A DNA stretch of 57,626 bases from Mycobacterium sp. NAZ190054 (GCF_001545925.1 NZ_LMVQ01000334.1:1-57626); one strand, 5' to 3'. Numbered from the stretch's first letter, positions 45,103 to 54,787 are shown. Numbers and translations: made by a program. The notes: generated from the letters alone by a model not told the origin.

Positions 45103-48100
45103 TCACCTCTCCTGGACCAGCACGTGAGGTGCGTCCTTAATGCCTCCTGGGTTGGTCTGACCGGGTCGCGGGTTTGTTGCTTTGGTGGGCCACCAGCTGG
45201 CTTCGCGTAGGAGTGTGGCGATGGCGGGCACGGTGAGGGTGCGCACGAGGAAGGTGTCGAGCAGCAGCCCGAAGCCGATGATGAGGCCGGCTTGGATCAT
45301 GATGGCGACTGAGCCGACCATGAGGCCGAACATGCTGGCGGCGAATATGAGGCCAGCGGAGGTGATGACGGCTCCGGTGTTTGCCACGGTGCGCAGGACG
45401 CCGACGCGGATGTTGGTTCCGGATTCTTCGCGGAGCCGTGAGACGAGCAGCATGTTGTAGTCGGCGCCGACGGCGACGAGGATGATGAACGCCAGCAGCG
45501 GTACGGGCCAGGCGATTTCGTGGCCCAGTCCCCATTGGAAGACTACGACGCCGATGCCGAGTGATGCGAGGTAGTTGAGCACGACGGTGCCTAGTAGGTA
45601 GAGCGGTGCTAGGAGTGCGCGCAGTAGTAGGACCAGGATGACGCCGACGATGATGATGGTGGCGATGGCTAGTTGTGCGAAGTCGGCCCAGAGGAGTCGT
45701 TGGATATCGGAGTTGACGGCGGGGAAGCCGGCTACGGACACGGTGGCGTCGGCGAGTGACGTGTTGGGTCGTGCGGTGTTGGCGGTGTCGGTGATGCGGC
45801 TGGCGAGGTCCATGGCTTCAACGCTGTATGGGTCGTGGCTGCTTTCGATCATGAACCGCGCTGTTTTGCCGTCCGGTGAGAGGAATTGTTCGGCGACGTC
45901 GGTGAATTGCCGGTTCTCGAATGCGTTGGCGGGCAGGTAGAAACCGCTCGAGGAGTCGGAGTCGGCCGCTGCGCGCGAGGAGTTCTGTAGTTGGGTGGCG
46001 ATCTGGCTCATGCCGGACAGCATTTCGATGTTGCTGTCGGCGAGGGTGCGGACGCCGGTGGCGAGTGCTTGGGCGCCGGAGGCCAGCTGTCCGATTCCGT
46101 CCTGCAATCGGCGGAGATTTGTGGTCAGGTCGGCGGGGTCACCCAGGGCTCCGAATGCCTTGTCCAGTGAGGCGACTGCGTTCTGGACGTTGGCGAGGGT
46201 GCCACCAACGGTGGCATTGGTGGCGGGATCGTAGCGGTCCCCGAGGTCGGCGATTTGGTTGAAGAATCCGTTGTCGCGCAGAGTGACCAGGATCTGGACC
46301 TGGTTGCGGATTTGGGCGCATTGTGGGGTGGTGGCGCACCAGGGTGAGGTGTTGAGGGCGCCGACGAGTGGGTCGAGTTGAGTGATTGCGTTTTGGGCTT
46401 GGTTGGCCAGCGGTCGTAGTCCTGGGCCGGATTGGATGGCTTGGTCGACGGCGGGGGCAGTGGCGGAAAGTTGTTGCAGCAGCGGCCGGAATTGGTTGAC
46501 CTGAGTTCCTGCGGATTGGGCTTGGGTGAGGATTCCGGCTAGTGGTGTGAAGGCGGTGCGCACGGTGCTGTCGAGTTGGGCGAGGCCGTCGGCGAGCTGG
46601 TCGGCGCCGTCGGTGAGTTTGGTGAGGTCGTCCTTGCGGGAGTTGCCCTCGGCGACGGCGCCGGCCATTTTGTCGCCGATCTGGCCGTTCTGCCAGGCCA
46701 GTTCTGCTTGGTCGAGGCGCTCTCCGGTGGGGCGGGTGACTCCGGAAACCTTGGTGACGCCGGGGATCTGGGAGACGCGGGAGGCCATCTCGTCAAGATC
46801 GGCCAGTCCTTTGCCGGTCCGCATGTCGGTCGGATTTTCCACGACGAGGAATTCGCTGATGACGACGTCTTTGCGGAAGTGGCGGTCCAGCAGGTGGTAG
46901 CCCAGGTTGCTGGCCGTGGTGTCTGGTTGGCCCTTGCGGTCGTCGTAGCTGATTTTGATGGTTGCTGCCGCTGCCGACAGGGCGAGCAAGATGACCAGGC
47001 TGACGATGAGTAGTGGCACGGGACGGCGGACCACGGCGACGGCGACGCTGTTCCAGTAGCGGCGGGTGCGATCGGGTTTGGGTTCACCGATGCCGCGTTT
47101 GGCGGCTAGCGACAGCACCGGTGGCAGCAGGGTTACGGTGGCCAGAAATCCGAACAGTACGGCGATGGCACACGCGGGGCCAAGGGCGGCGAAGACGCTG
47201 AGCCGCGCGAAGACCATGGCCAGGAACGCGAGTGCGACGGTGGCGGCGGAGGCGAGGATGACGCGCCCGATGCTGGCGGTGGCGTGGATGACGGCCTGAT
47301 CGGCGGGTACTTGGGCGCGGCGCTGTTCGTGGTATCGGCTGATCAGAAATACGGTGTAGTCGGTTCCCGCGCCGAGCAGGATCGCAGTCATGAAGGCGAC
47401 GGTGAACTGGGAGACGGGCATGCCCATCTCGCCGAGGGCGGACAGCACGCCGCGCCCGACTGCCAGGCTCAACCCGATTACTAGCAGCGGTAACAGCGCG
47501 GTGAACACCGACCGGTAGACGATCAGCAGGATCAGGGCGATCACGCCCGCGGTAGCGATTGAGATCAGCAGCAGGTCGTGCTCGGCGGATGCGATCATGT
47601 CGCTGAAGGTTGCCGGTGGTCCCGTCACTTGCACAGTCGTGGTCGAGCCGGTGAAGACCTCGGCGGCGATGTTGCGCACCGCGTTTACCGATTCGGCGGC
47701 CGTGGGGTCTCCGAGGGTGCCGGTGACACCTACGGGCAGGTACCAAGCTTTGCGGTCGGCGCTGACTGCCTGGGCTTCGGTAATCGGATCGGACAGTAGG
47801 TCCTGCACCAGCAGGACGTGGTTGCCTTCGCCCTGCAACCGGCGCACGAGTTCGCCGTAGCGCTGCCGTGCAGTCGGAGTCAAGCCATTGGGGTCTTCCA
47901 TGGCGACGAACACCATGGTTTTTGAGCCTTCTTCGCCGAAAGCGGCGCTCATGCGGTCAACCGTCTGCAAGGACGGCGCATCGCGAGGGATGAGGTCCAC
48001 CGACTGTTGGCGCACCACGGTTTCTAGCTGGGGGAACAGCAACGCGAGGACGACCGCGGCGCCTAGCCATACCCCGATGACCAGCGCTTTGTGTCGGAGG

Positions 48101-48225
48101 GTGAATCGGGCTAGCGCTGCCAACCGTTCGCTGTACTCGCGGGTTTCGGCCGGGTTGGGGGATCCGTTGTCCCGCTGGCCACGGCGCGTGGCCTGGCCTG
48201 GGGAATCTGCAGTGCCGTCGGTCAC
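45103..48225 (-). CDS. MmpL/RND family exporter
   Basis: A 1040-residue RND-type membrane protein with two MmpL halves. The first membrane helix (ALVIGVWLGAAVVLALLFPQ) is followed by a periplasmic domain, then a membrane block with the proton-relay motif GAGTDYTVFLISRYHEQ. The second half has a long coiled periplasmic domain (about 500-780, with LTKLTDGADQLADGLAQL repeats), a second block and VGADYNMLLVSRLREE. MmpL proteins export lipids or drugs. The GTG has GGAGG upstream, and a TetR-type operator covers the promoter. Confidence 0.9.
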   Translation of the reverse strand: MTDGTADSPGQATRRGQRDNGSPNPAETREYSERLAALARFTLRHKALVIGVWLGAAVVLALLFPQLETVVRQQSVDLIPRDAPSLQTVDRMSAAFGEEGSKTMVFVAMEDPNGLTPTARQRYGELVRRLQGEGNHVLLVQDLLSDPITEAQAVSADRKAWYLPVGVTGTLGDPTAAESVNAVRNIAAEVFTGSTTTVQVTGPPATFSDMIASAEHDLLLISIATAGVIALILLIVYRSVFTALLPLLVIGLSLAVGRGVLSALGEMGMPVSQFTVAFMTAILLGAGTDYTVFLISRYHEQRRAQVPADQAVIHATASIGRVILASAATVALAFLAMVFARLSVFAALGPACAIAVLFGFLATVTLLPPVLSLAAKRGIGEPKPDRTRRYWNSVAVAVVRRPVPLLIVSLVILLALSAAAATIKISYDDRKGQPDTTASNLGYHLLDRHFRKDVVISEFLVVENPTDMRTGKGLADLDEMASRVSQIPGVTKVSGVTRPTGERLDQAELAWQNGQIGDKMAGAVAEGNSRKDDLTKLTDGADQLADGLAQLDSTVRTAFTPLAGILTQAQSAGTQVNQFRPLLQQLSATAPAVDQAIQSGPGLRPLANQAQNAITQLDPLVGALNTSPWCATTPQCAQIRNQVQILVTLRDNGFFNQIADLGDRYDPATNATVGGTLANVQNAVASLDKAFGALGDPADLTTNLRRLQDGIGQLASGAQALATGVRTLADSNIEMLSGMSQIATQLQNSSRAAADSDSSSGFYLPANAFENRQFTDVAEQFLSPDGKTARFMIESSHDPYSVEAMDLASRITDTANTARPNTSLADATVSVAGFPAVNSDIQRLLWADFAQLAIATIIIVGVILVLLLRALLAPLYLLGTVVLNYLASLGIGVVVFQWGLGHEIAWPVPLLAFIILVAVGADYNMLLVSRLREESGTNIRVGVLRTVANTGAVITSAGLIFAASMFGLMVGSVAIMIQAGLIIGFGLLLDTFLVRTLTVPAIATLLREASWWPTKATNPRPGQTNPGGIKDAPHVLVQER

Positions 48226-48247
48226 TGGGCCTCCACTAGTAGCGAAT

Positions 48248-48274
48248 CGTAGCGATACTATCGGTATCGCTACG
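48248..48274 (-). promoter_or_regulatory. TetR-type operator at the mmpL promoter
   Basis: cgtagcgatac-tatcg-gtatcgctacg, an 11+5+11 bp perfect inverted repeat 23-49 bp upstream of the mmpL GTG. The same GCGATAC-N5-GTATCG core recurs at 55358-55382 and, degenerate, near 56572. The rest of the 330-bp gap to the tetR gene at 48556 shows no gene. Confidence 0.75.
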
Positions 48275-48555
48275 CTACCGCATGTAGTGCAAGTGGTGGC
48301 GGGGCCGTCGTCGCCAGGCCGCGCAAAGCGCGCGGCTGGCGAAGGGGCCGGCGACCGCTATCGAGTCGGGACCGGGCCGACGGTCGCAGTGGGCAGAGGA
48401 ATGATCGAACACTCAGTGGGTTTCTGGAAGCCAGGGCTGACGCTGTAAGTCGACGACACTGGCCTTGGATGCCGTTCAGGGTCTTGCTGTTGCTGTTCTC
48501 GGACGTTGGTCGTCGGGCGCACGCACGGCCACATCGCGTAGCGGGGCCGCTAGCT

Positions 48556-49191
48556 CTAGGTTTGCGCTTCGGTTGTGGCCGACTGGCCCGTGTTCTGCAG
48601 CAGCACGTAATTGCCTAGGCTGCCCAGGAAACCTGCGCAGTGCTGAACGAGTTCATCTGTGGTGAATTCCAGTTCTCCGTCGAGTCGGCGGCGCAAGACT
48701 TCGAATAGCCCTCCCACGCCCAAGGTCGAAGCCAAATGGGCAACCCCCACGGCAGAGTCGGCGATGTCGAGGTGAAGTCTGGCTTCGCGCAAGACAAGGT
48801 CGGTGAAACCTGCCATTAGTTCGCTGCGTAGCTCTCGGAGCAGCGGCTCGGTTGCAGATTCCACGAACAGGATCCGACCCAGCCGCGGGTCGTTGTCGAT
48901 CATGCCGACCAGCCTGCGGATTGGCGCGTACGCCAATACCTCCGGTGGCTCGCCGGCATCGGGGATCGCGTCGACTATCACCTCCTGGAAGGTGGCATAG
49001 AGCTGCTGGTAGACAGCCCGCAGGAGTGCGTCTCGGTCGGAGAAGTGCTGGTAGAAGTACCGTGACGTGACACCCGATTCAGCGCAGACGGCAGTCACAG
49101 TGGCGGCGGCAACGCCGCGCGTGCCGATCAACTCCGTTGCGGCCTCGATGAGACGGGTGCGCCGGTTCCGGTGACGCTCCTCGGCGGACAT
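48556..49191 (-). CDS. TetR family regulator
   Basis: A 211-residue TetR protein starting MSAEERHRNRRTRLIEAATE, with the HTH VAAATVTAVCAESGVTSRYF-YQHF at about 30-55. The C-terminal ligand domain resembles lipid- and steroid-responsive mycobacterial TetRs. Divergent from the metal-dependent hydrolase at 49296; an inverted repeat in the intergenic region is its likely operator. Confidence 0.85.
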   Translation of the reverse strand: MSAEERHRNRRTRLIEAATELIGTRGVAAATVTAVCAESGVTSRYFYQHFSDRDALLRAVYQQLYATFQEVIVDAIPDAGEPPEVLAYAPIRRLVGMIDNDPRLGRILFVESATEPLLRELRSELMAGFTDLVLREARLHLDIADSAVGVAHLASTLGVGGLFEVLRRRLDGELEFTTDELVQHCAGFLGSLGNYVLLQNTGQSATTEAQT

Positions 49192-49239
49192 TCCGCTATA
49201 CACCCGCGCCGAAACCACGTGGATAGCTTGCCATCTAAT

Positions 49240-49261
49240 TCTGACAAGGCTTAGAGTCAGA
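49240..49261. promoter_or_regulatory. inverted repeat between tetR and the hydrolase gene
   Basis: tctgac (49240-49245) and gtcaga (49256-49261), spaced 10 nt, extend with partial symmetry (attctgac / gtcagatt). A plausible operator for the divergent TetR. Confidence 0.4.
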
Positions 49262-49295
49262 TTGACAGCGCGTCCTTGGCGAATGGGAGAACAAC

Positions 49296-50165
49296 ATGAG
49301 CGACGATTCGTCCACACGGCCCACCGCACGGGTCGTCCCGAAGCCCCGCCGTGTTCGATTCGATATGCCTGCTGGGACCAGTCGGCAGCACTTCGTTGAT
49401 GGCGACTTGGTGATGAGCCACTTTGTGTCCACCTTGTCGGCCACGTTCCCCGAAGGCGAAGACTTCTTTATCCGGTCAGTCCGCGAGTACCGGGACCACA
49501 TCAGCGACGCTGACCTCAAGGAGGCGGTCAAGGGGTTTATCGCACAAGAGGCCACCCACCGACACCAGCATCGGCTGCTCAACGATCGGCTTCAAGCAAT
49601 GGGCTATCCCACCGAGGGGATCGATCGGCATGTCAAGAAGCTGGTTGGCCGACTTGAGAAGCGTTTTTCTCCCAAGATGCGCCTGGCTGTGACGGCCGCC
49701 CTCGAGCACTACACGGCGACATTCGCCGAGATCATTCTCACCAGCGACGAAGCTCAAGAACTGATCGGCGACACCGAAGTGCGGCCTATTCTGCTCTGGC
49801 ACGCACTGGAAGAATGCGAGCATAAGGCCGTTGCTTTCGATGTCTACGAGACGGTCGGTGGAAGCGAACGCACCAGGGTCTGGGGGATGCGGATCGCCAG
49901 CCTCCTCTTGTTCAGCGAGTTGGTCATCCAGACCACCCGCTCTCTGGCTGGTGACCGTTCCGCCTACAACCCGGTGCGCTTGCTGCGCAGCCTTCGAGCC
50001 TTCCGTCATAACCCGCTATTCAGCCCAGCAGCAATTGCGCGCTTTCGCTCCTACACCCGCGCCGGATTTCATCCCGACGACTGGGACAGCGCAGAAATCC
50101 TCGAACGCTGGACCAAGGAACTCTTCGACGCCGATGGTGGCCAGCAAGTGCGTAGTGGCGTCTAG
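49296..50165 (+). CDS. metal-dependent hydrolase family protein (PF10118-type)
   Basis: A 289-residue protein of the helical di-metal family: FPEGEDFFIRSVREYRD, FIAQEATHRHQHRLLND and the late ILLWHALEECEHKAVAFDVY supply the Glu and His ligands. The N-terminal HFVDGDLVMSHF is also typical. Despite the name no reaction is proven for the family. The ATG has GGGAGA upstream. Confidence 0.85.
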   Translation: MSDDSSTRPTARVVPKPRRVRFDMPAGTSRQHFVDGDLVMSHFVSTLSATFPEGEDFFIRSVREYRDHISDADLKEAVKGFIAQEATHRHQHRLLNDRLQAMGYPTEGIDRHVKKLVGRLEKRFSPKMRLAVTAALEHYTATFAEIILTSDEAQELIGDTEVRPILLWHALEECEHKAVAFDVYETVGGSERTRVWGMRIASLLLFSELVIQTTRSLAGDRSAYNPVRLLRSLRAFRHNPLFSPAAIARFRSYTRAGFHPDDWDSAEILERWTKELFDADGGQQVRSGV

Positions 50166-50298
50166 CTCGACCAGAGCCCGGCACAGTTCAAAGTCGGCCT
50201 TAACCGAAGAACACTTCATGGGCTCCGCTTCGCGCGCTGTGAAGTCAAGATCGGTTCTGACTACTGGCCGATCGATGGTGCTCGACCAACGTCGCGAC

Positions 50299-51189
50299 CT
50301 ACAGGAGGTTCCGGCCGAGGAACTCGGTGACGGCGCAGCCGAAGGCGTCGTTGTCGTCGCCGGCGATCATGTGTCCGGTGCCGGATACGTCGACGGTCTC
50401 GGCGTGGGGAACCAGTTGCTTGAACTCGTCGACGGTGGCTTGGGAGACCACGTCGGACAAGAGGCCCCTTACGAGAAGTGTTGGGGCATTGACCCGTCGG
50501 GCTCCGTCGATCAGCAGGTGGCTGATTGCGTCGAATTGCTCCGTTCCCGTGGTCGATTCGTCGCGGAGAAAGTCGAAGTTGGAGTGAATGAATGCCGGGT
50601 CCCACCGCCAGATCCAGCGGCCGTCGTGACGCTGCCGTAGCACCTTGCGCAGGCCGTCGACGTTGGCCGGGCGCGAGCGATGGGGGTTGTACGCGGCGAT
50701 CACCTCTGCGGCGTCAGAGAGGGTGCTAAAGCCATCGGGATGTGCGGCCATGAACGTCACCACGCGACGGGCGCCCTGGAATTCAAGTCGCGGGGTGACG
50801 TCGACCAGGACGACCGCCGCCCACGACGCCCCGGATGTCAACAGATGCGTGCCGAGCACGGTCATGCCCCCAAGGGATGCACCTACGACCGCAGGGGCGG
50901 TATAGGCGCTGAAGTGCTCGCGCACGGCGAGAAGATCGGTCGCGAGTCGCTCGATGTCGTACCTGCCGGCTGGGTCCCAGTCGCTGTCGCCGTGACCGCG
51001 GGTGTCGTAGGCGACGACTGTGTATCCGCATGCGTGGAGGCGACGCGCTGAAGTGCTCCACGCGTGCCGGTTCTGGCCGCCGCCGTGCAGGAGCAGCACG
51101 ACGGGACGGGCGTCATCGTGGCCGTAGCAGTCCGCAGCCAGGGCGATCCCGTCCTGGGTTCGGACCCGATGCTGCACGGCGGAGGTCAT
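50299..51189 (-). CDS. alpha/beta hydrolase
   Basis: A 296-residue alpha/beta-hydrolase: oxyanion HGGGQNRHAW, TRGHGDSD, serine nucleophile elbow VGASLGGMTV, an acidic residue after VRGLLSDVV and the catalytic His in VSGTGHMIAGDDND. Ser rather than Asp as nucleophile points to an esterase, lactonase or C-C bond hydrolase. Cytoplasmic. Substrate unknown; neighbours (thioesterase, P450) suggest degradation of a hydrophobic compound. Confidence 0.85.
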   Translation of the reverse strand: MTSAVQHRVRTQDGIALAADCYGHDDARPVVLLLHGGGQNRHAWSTSARRLHACGYTVVAYDTRGHGDSDWDPAGRYDIERLATDLLAVREHFSAYTAPAVVGASLGGMTVLGTHLLTSGASWAAVVLVDVTPRLEFQGARRVVTFMAAHPDGFSTLSDAAEVIAAYNPHRSRPANVDGLRKVLRQRHDGRWIWRWDPAFIHSNFDFLRDESTTGTEQFDAISHLLIDGARRVNAPTLLVRGLLSDVVSQATVDEFKQLVPHAETVDVSGTGHMIAGDDNDAFGCAVTEFLGRNLL

Positions 51190-51247
51190 GACACCTTCCT
51201 GGCGAGATCGTCGTCCGCCCGAAGCGTGGGCCCGGCAGCAAGCGCCT

Positions 51248-51700
51248 TCATAGTGCGTTGCCCGCGGCGTTCACGATCGTGACCGTGCCCTGGGCTACGC
51301 AGACGGCTTTGTCGCCGTTGCTAATGTCGATGCGCGCCACTCCACTGCGCTTGCCCAGCGACACGATGTCGGTGACGGCGACACACACACCGGTGGACAC
51401 GGGTCGCAGCAGGTTTAGCTTGAATTCGGTGGTGGCGACCCATGATCCGGCCGGAATGACGGGGTAGAACACGACTCCGAGACAGTGGTCGACCATCGCC
51501 GATAGACATCCGCCGTGCAGGGTGCCGAAGGGTGTGAGCAGTTCGGCACGGGTTTCCATCTCTGCCACCAGCCGACCGGCGGCGAGTTCGGTGTGCCGAA
51601 AGCTCAGAAACCTCGACAGTCCACCTGCTGTGTTCGGCGATCTGAGCAGCTGGTCGGCGATCTGCTCATCGAAGTGCGCGAATGTCACTGCCACCACCAT
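51248..51700 (-). CDS. PaaI-type hotdog thioesterase
   Basis: A 150-residue hotdog protein with LTPFGTLHGGCLSAMVDHCL, the HGG-Asp core of PaaI-like acyl-CoA thioesterases, and a C-terminal AVCVAQGTVTIVN strand. Probably releases a CoA ester of a pathway intermediate. The ATG at 51700 is preceded by GGAGAAAGGGG. Confidence 0.85.
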   Translation of the reverse strand: MVVAVTFAHFDEQIADQLLRSPNTAGGLSRFLSFRHTELAAGRLVAEMETRAELLTPFGTLHGGCLSAMVDHCLGVVFYPVIPAGSWVATTEFKLNLLRPVSTGVCVAVTDIVSLGKRSGVARIDISNGDKAVCVAQGTVTIVNAAGNAL

Positions 51701-51846
51701 GCCCCTTTCTCCTGTCCGGTCATGGGTCGATCACCGTTCGAGCCCGCGAATCGTTTGAGCATGTCGCCGAATGCGCCGAGGTCGCCGTGCGCGGCGGAGT
51801 GCTCGATATCGACGGCGATGAAGAACCTGGCCGCGCGGTGATGCAC
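51685..51846 (-). pseudogene. C-terminal remnant of another hotdog thioesterase
   Basis: Between the P450 stop and the thioesterase start the reverse strand reads AARFFIAVDIEHSAAHGDLG and AFGDMLKRFAG. The intact paralogue at 56047 ends SAVFIVVSPEHFAAHGDVSA and FGDLLEQF, the same pattern. No hotdog domain or start codon remains upstream, so only the tail of a lost gene survives. Confidence 0.6.
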
Positions 51847-51874
51847 ACGACGCGTCGTCGAGGAGGGGCACGGG

Positions 51875-53071
51875 CTAGACCGGTGTGGTCCAAGTGATGG
51901 GCAGCGATGTGTAGCCGCGGATCGGTCCGGACCGCAGCCGCCGCGCCGATTCAAGATCGACCTCCCAGTCGGGCACCTTGTCCAACAGAGCATCCAGAGC
52001 GATGCGGGCCTCCATCCGCGCCAGTGCCGCGCCCAGACAGAAGTGGATGCCGCGACCGAAGGCGACCTGGTGCTCACTGGTGCGCTCGATGTCGAACACG
52101 TCAGGATCGGGGAAGGCGCGCTCGTCGCGGTTGGCCGACCCGAACAGCAGCAGCACCTTCTCACCTTGACGCATGGTCGTGTCGTGCAGTGTGACGTCGC
52201 GGGTCAGGGTTCGTGAAAGTCCCTGTGCCGGTGAGTCGTAGCGCAGCAACTCCTCAACTGCCGGCCCCAATAGTGTTCGATCGGCGGCCAGGCGTCGGCG
52301 GGTCTGCCGATGCTGGGCCAGCACGACCGCGGAGTTCCCCAGCAGATTGGTGGTGGTCTCGTAGCCCGCGACGAGCAGCAGCGCGCAGAAGCCGAGGACT
52401 TCCTCGTCGGTCAGTCTGATCCCGTCGACTGTGGCGTTCGCCAACGCCGACATCATGTCCTCGCGGGGGGTTTGGCGGCGGTCGGCGAGGAAGTCGGTGA
52501 AGTAGGCGTAGATCGAGGTGGCGGCGGTCAGTGCGTCGGTGGTTTGTCCGTGGTTGACGTCGACCTGGACCAGTTGGCTCGACCACAATCGGAACTGATC
52601 ACGATCGGTGGCGGGAATGCCCAGTAGATCGGCGATCACCGCGGCGGGCAGGATCGCGGCGAAGTCGGTCACGAAGTCCGCCGAACCAGAGCCCTCGTCG
52701 AGGCGCTCGAACAACTCCGCGGCCATCTGTGTGATGGCGCCCTGCAGCCCGGCCACCCGCCGGGGAGTGAACGCCCGGCTCACCAGGGCACGCAACTGGT
52801 CGTGGCGCGGAGGGTCCATCACGATCATCATCGGCAGGAACGAGCCGATGAAGTCCGATCCCGGTGGGGTGGGGAAGATGCCGTCCACCGAGGAGTACGT
52901 GCCGTGATCCAGTGCTGCGGCCTGGACGTCGGCGTGCCGGCTCAACACCCAGGTATGGGATTCCTCGGCGCGGTACACCGGAGCCGTGTCACGCAACGAC
53001 CGATACGTCGGATAGGGGTCGTTGAGAATCGAGGCGTCGAACGGGTCGTAACGAATTTGCACCGAGACCAC
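51875..53071 (-). CDS. cytochrome P450
   Basis: A 398-residue soluble bacterial P450. The I-helix oxygen-activation motif is AGYETT, the K-helix ExxR lies in EELLRYDSP, and the haem loop is FGRGIHFCLG with ligand Cys345. MDPPRHDQLRALVSRAFTPR matches the C-helix region. It would hydroxylate a hydrophobic substrate using a ferredoxin supplied elsewhere. The GTG at 53071 has GGAGG 5 nt upstream. It is divergent from a TetR gene with a perfect operator between. Confidence 0.92.
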   Translation of the reverse strand: MVSVQIRYDPFDASILNDPYPTYRSLRDTAPVYRAEESHTWVLSRHADVQAAALDHGTYSSVDGIFPTPPGSDFIGSFLPMMIVMDPPRHDQLRALVSRAFTPRRVAGLQGAITQMAAELFERLDEGSGSADFVTDFAAILPAAVIADLLGIPATDRDQFRLWSSQLVQVDVNHGQTTDALTAATSIYAYFTDFLADRRQTPREDMMSALANATVDGIRLTDEEVLGFCALLLVAGYETTTNLLGNSAVVLAQHRQTRRRLAADRTLLGPAVEELLRYDSPAQGLSRTLTRDVTLHDTTMRQGEKVLLLFGSANRDERAFPDPDVFDIERTSEHQVAFGRGIHFCLGAALARMEARIALDALLDKVPDWEVDLESARRLRSGPIRGYTSLPITWTTPV

Positions 53072-53099
53072 CAAGACCTCCGACCACCAAAGTAACGAC

Positions 53100-53122
53100 G
53101 GTTTAGACTCGCAGTCTAAACC
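53100..53122. promoter_or_regulatory. perfect TetR operator between P450 and tetR
   Basis: ggtttagact-cgc-agtctaaacc, a 10+3+10 bp exact inverted repeat 29 bp upstream of the P450 start and 22 bp upstream of the tetR ATG. One dimer bound here would control both genes. Confidence 0.8.
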
Positions 53123-53144
53123 GGCCGAACGGGACAGGGGGGCA

Positions 53145-53741
53145 ATGCGCAAGATTCCACGTCAGATCTCTGACCGGCTTCCCGCCGCGGCGGACTTGTT
53201 CGCCGAGAAGGGGCTCAACGACTCCAAGATCGAAGACGTCGCCGCGGTGACCGGTGTGCCGAAAGCGACGCTGTACTACTACTTCGCCGGTAAAGAGGAC
53301 ATCCTTGCTTTCCTGCTCGAAGACCTCCTCAAGGACATCTTCGATGCTGTGACCGCGATCGTGCACACCGGCGGCACCGGTGCCGAACGCCTCGAACTCG
53401 TGATCCGCGCACAACTGCGGGCAATGGCGCAGCGGCCAGCGGTATGCCGTGCACTCATCGGCGAATTGGGACGAGCGGCCCGCATGCCGGCTATCGCCGA
53501 GATGATCAATACCGCCTACCAACAACCCGTCGAAACCCTGCTCATCGAAGGGGCCCGCGACGGATCCCTCGTCGCTCAGCCCGATGCGCGATCGACGTCG
53601 ATTGCGCTGTTCGGCGCGGTCACCATCAATGCACTCATGTACCTGGTCACCGATAACCACCTCGACGAGACGGTGGTCGCCAGCACCCTCAGCGCCGTCA
53701 TGTTCGACGGGCTGCGCCCGCGCACAGGAGACCAGTCATGA
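53145..53741 (+). CDS. TetR family regulator of the P450/LLM genes
   Basis: A 198-residue TetR protein starting MRKIPRQISDRLPAAADLFA, HTH at about 20-55 (SKIEDVAAVTGVPKATLYYY-FAGKED). Overlaps the downstream LLM gene by ATGA. Likely represses itself, the LLM gene and the divergent P450 through the operator at 53100-53122. Confidence 0.88.
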   Translation: MRKIPRQISDRLPAAADLFAEKGLNDSKIEDVAAVTGVPKATLYYYFAGKEDILAFLLEDLLKDIFDAVTAIVHTGGTGAERLELVIRAQLRAMAQRPAVCRALIGELGRAARMPAIAEMINTAYQQPVETLLIEGARDGSLVAQPDARSTSIALFGAVTINALMYLVTDNHLDETVVASTLSAVMFDGLRPRTGDQS

Positions 53742-54787
53742 GCACCTACGGCCTGTCGGTTCTCGGCGCGGATCTGAAGTCACTGGCCCAGACCGCCCAG
53801 GCCGCTGATGCGGCCGGGTTCGACGCCGTATGGGCCTCGGAGTTCTATTCTCGGTCCGGATCGATCTCCATGGCCGCGATGGCCAACAGCACCCAGAACT
53901 GTCGGATCGGTTCCTCCATTCTCTACGGCGTCGGCCGAAGCCCCCTGGTGCTGGCCACCGAGGCGCGCGACCTCGACGAACTCTCCAACGGACGACTGGT
54001 ACTCGGCATCGGCAACGGCACCAAACGGATGATGGGCGACTGGCACGGCGTGCCCGACACCTCCGCACCCGCCCTGCGGATGGAAGAACTCGTGATGCTG
54101 CTGCGCCGGATATGGAACCTGCATGAAGGCCCGATCCATCACGAGGGCCGTTTCTACAGAATGAATCTCACCCCGACCGGCGACGTGGGACCCTCCAGCA
54201 GGCCGATCCCGATCGTCACTGCCGGTGTCCGGCCCCGGATGTGCGAGGCGGCCGGGCGGGTGGCCGACGGCCTAGCCGGACATCCGCTGTTCACAACCAC
54301 CTACGTCGAAGAGGTCGTCCGGCCCGCTATCGCCAGGGGCGCCGCGCACACCGGCCGCGACCCCAATGACGTGGAAATCATTTCCATGGTGATGTGCGCC
54401 ATCCACGACGACGCCGAGGTCGCCAGGCGCGAACTGGCGCAGCAGATTGCGTTCTACTCCTCGGTCAAATCCTACGAGACGGTACTCGATGTGAACGGCT
54501 TCGCCAGCGAAGGCCGAGCCATCCGGCAAGCATTCGCCCAGCGCGATTTCCCGGCGATGTTCGCCGCTGTGTCCGAGGAGATGATCGACGCCATGGGTGT
54601 CGCCGGGACGGCGCACGAGGTCCGTGAACAATTGAGACGGTACAACGGCGTCCTCGACCACATCATGCTGTATTCACCATCGGTCGGCATCACTGCCGAA
54701 CGCGTGCAACAAAACCTCGACAGCATCATCCGGGAATGCTCGCCCGCCTCGATGTCGCCAGGGCGGTCCTGTCCACGTTCAACCTGA
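53738..54787 (+). CDS. LLM class flavin-dependent (F420 or FMN) oxidoreductase
   Basis: A 349-residue TIM-barrel luciferase-like protein: LAQTAQAADAAGFDAVWASE, GSSILYGVGRSPLVLATEAR, LSNGRLVLGIGNGTKRMMGD and the C-terminal GVAGTAHEVREQLRRYNGV. In mycobacteria most such proteins use F420. Co-transcribed with tetR, and probably in one pathway with the divergent P450. Confidence 0.87.
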   Translation: MSTYGLSVLGADLKSLAQTAQAADAAGFDAVWASEFYSRSGSISMAAMANSTQNCRIGSSILYGVGRSPLVLATEARDLDELSNGRLVLGIGNGTKRMMGDWHGVPDTSAPALRMEELVMLLRRIWNLHEGPIHHEGRFYRMNLTPTGDVGPSSRPIPIVTAGVRPRMCEAAGRVADGLAGHPLFTTTYVEEVVRPAIARGAAHTGRDPNDVEIISMVMCAIHDDAEVARRELAQQIAFYSSVKSYETVLDVNGFASEGRAIRQAFAQRDFPAMFAAVSEEMIDAMGVAGTAHEVREQLRRYNGVLDHIMLYSPSVGITAERVQQNLDSIIRECSPASMSPGRSCPRST

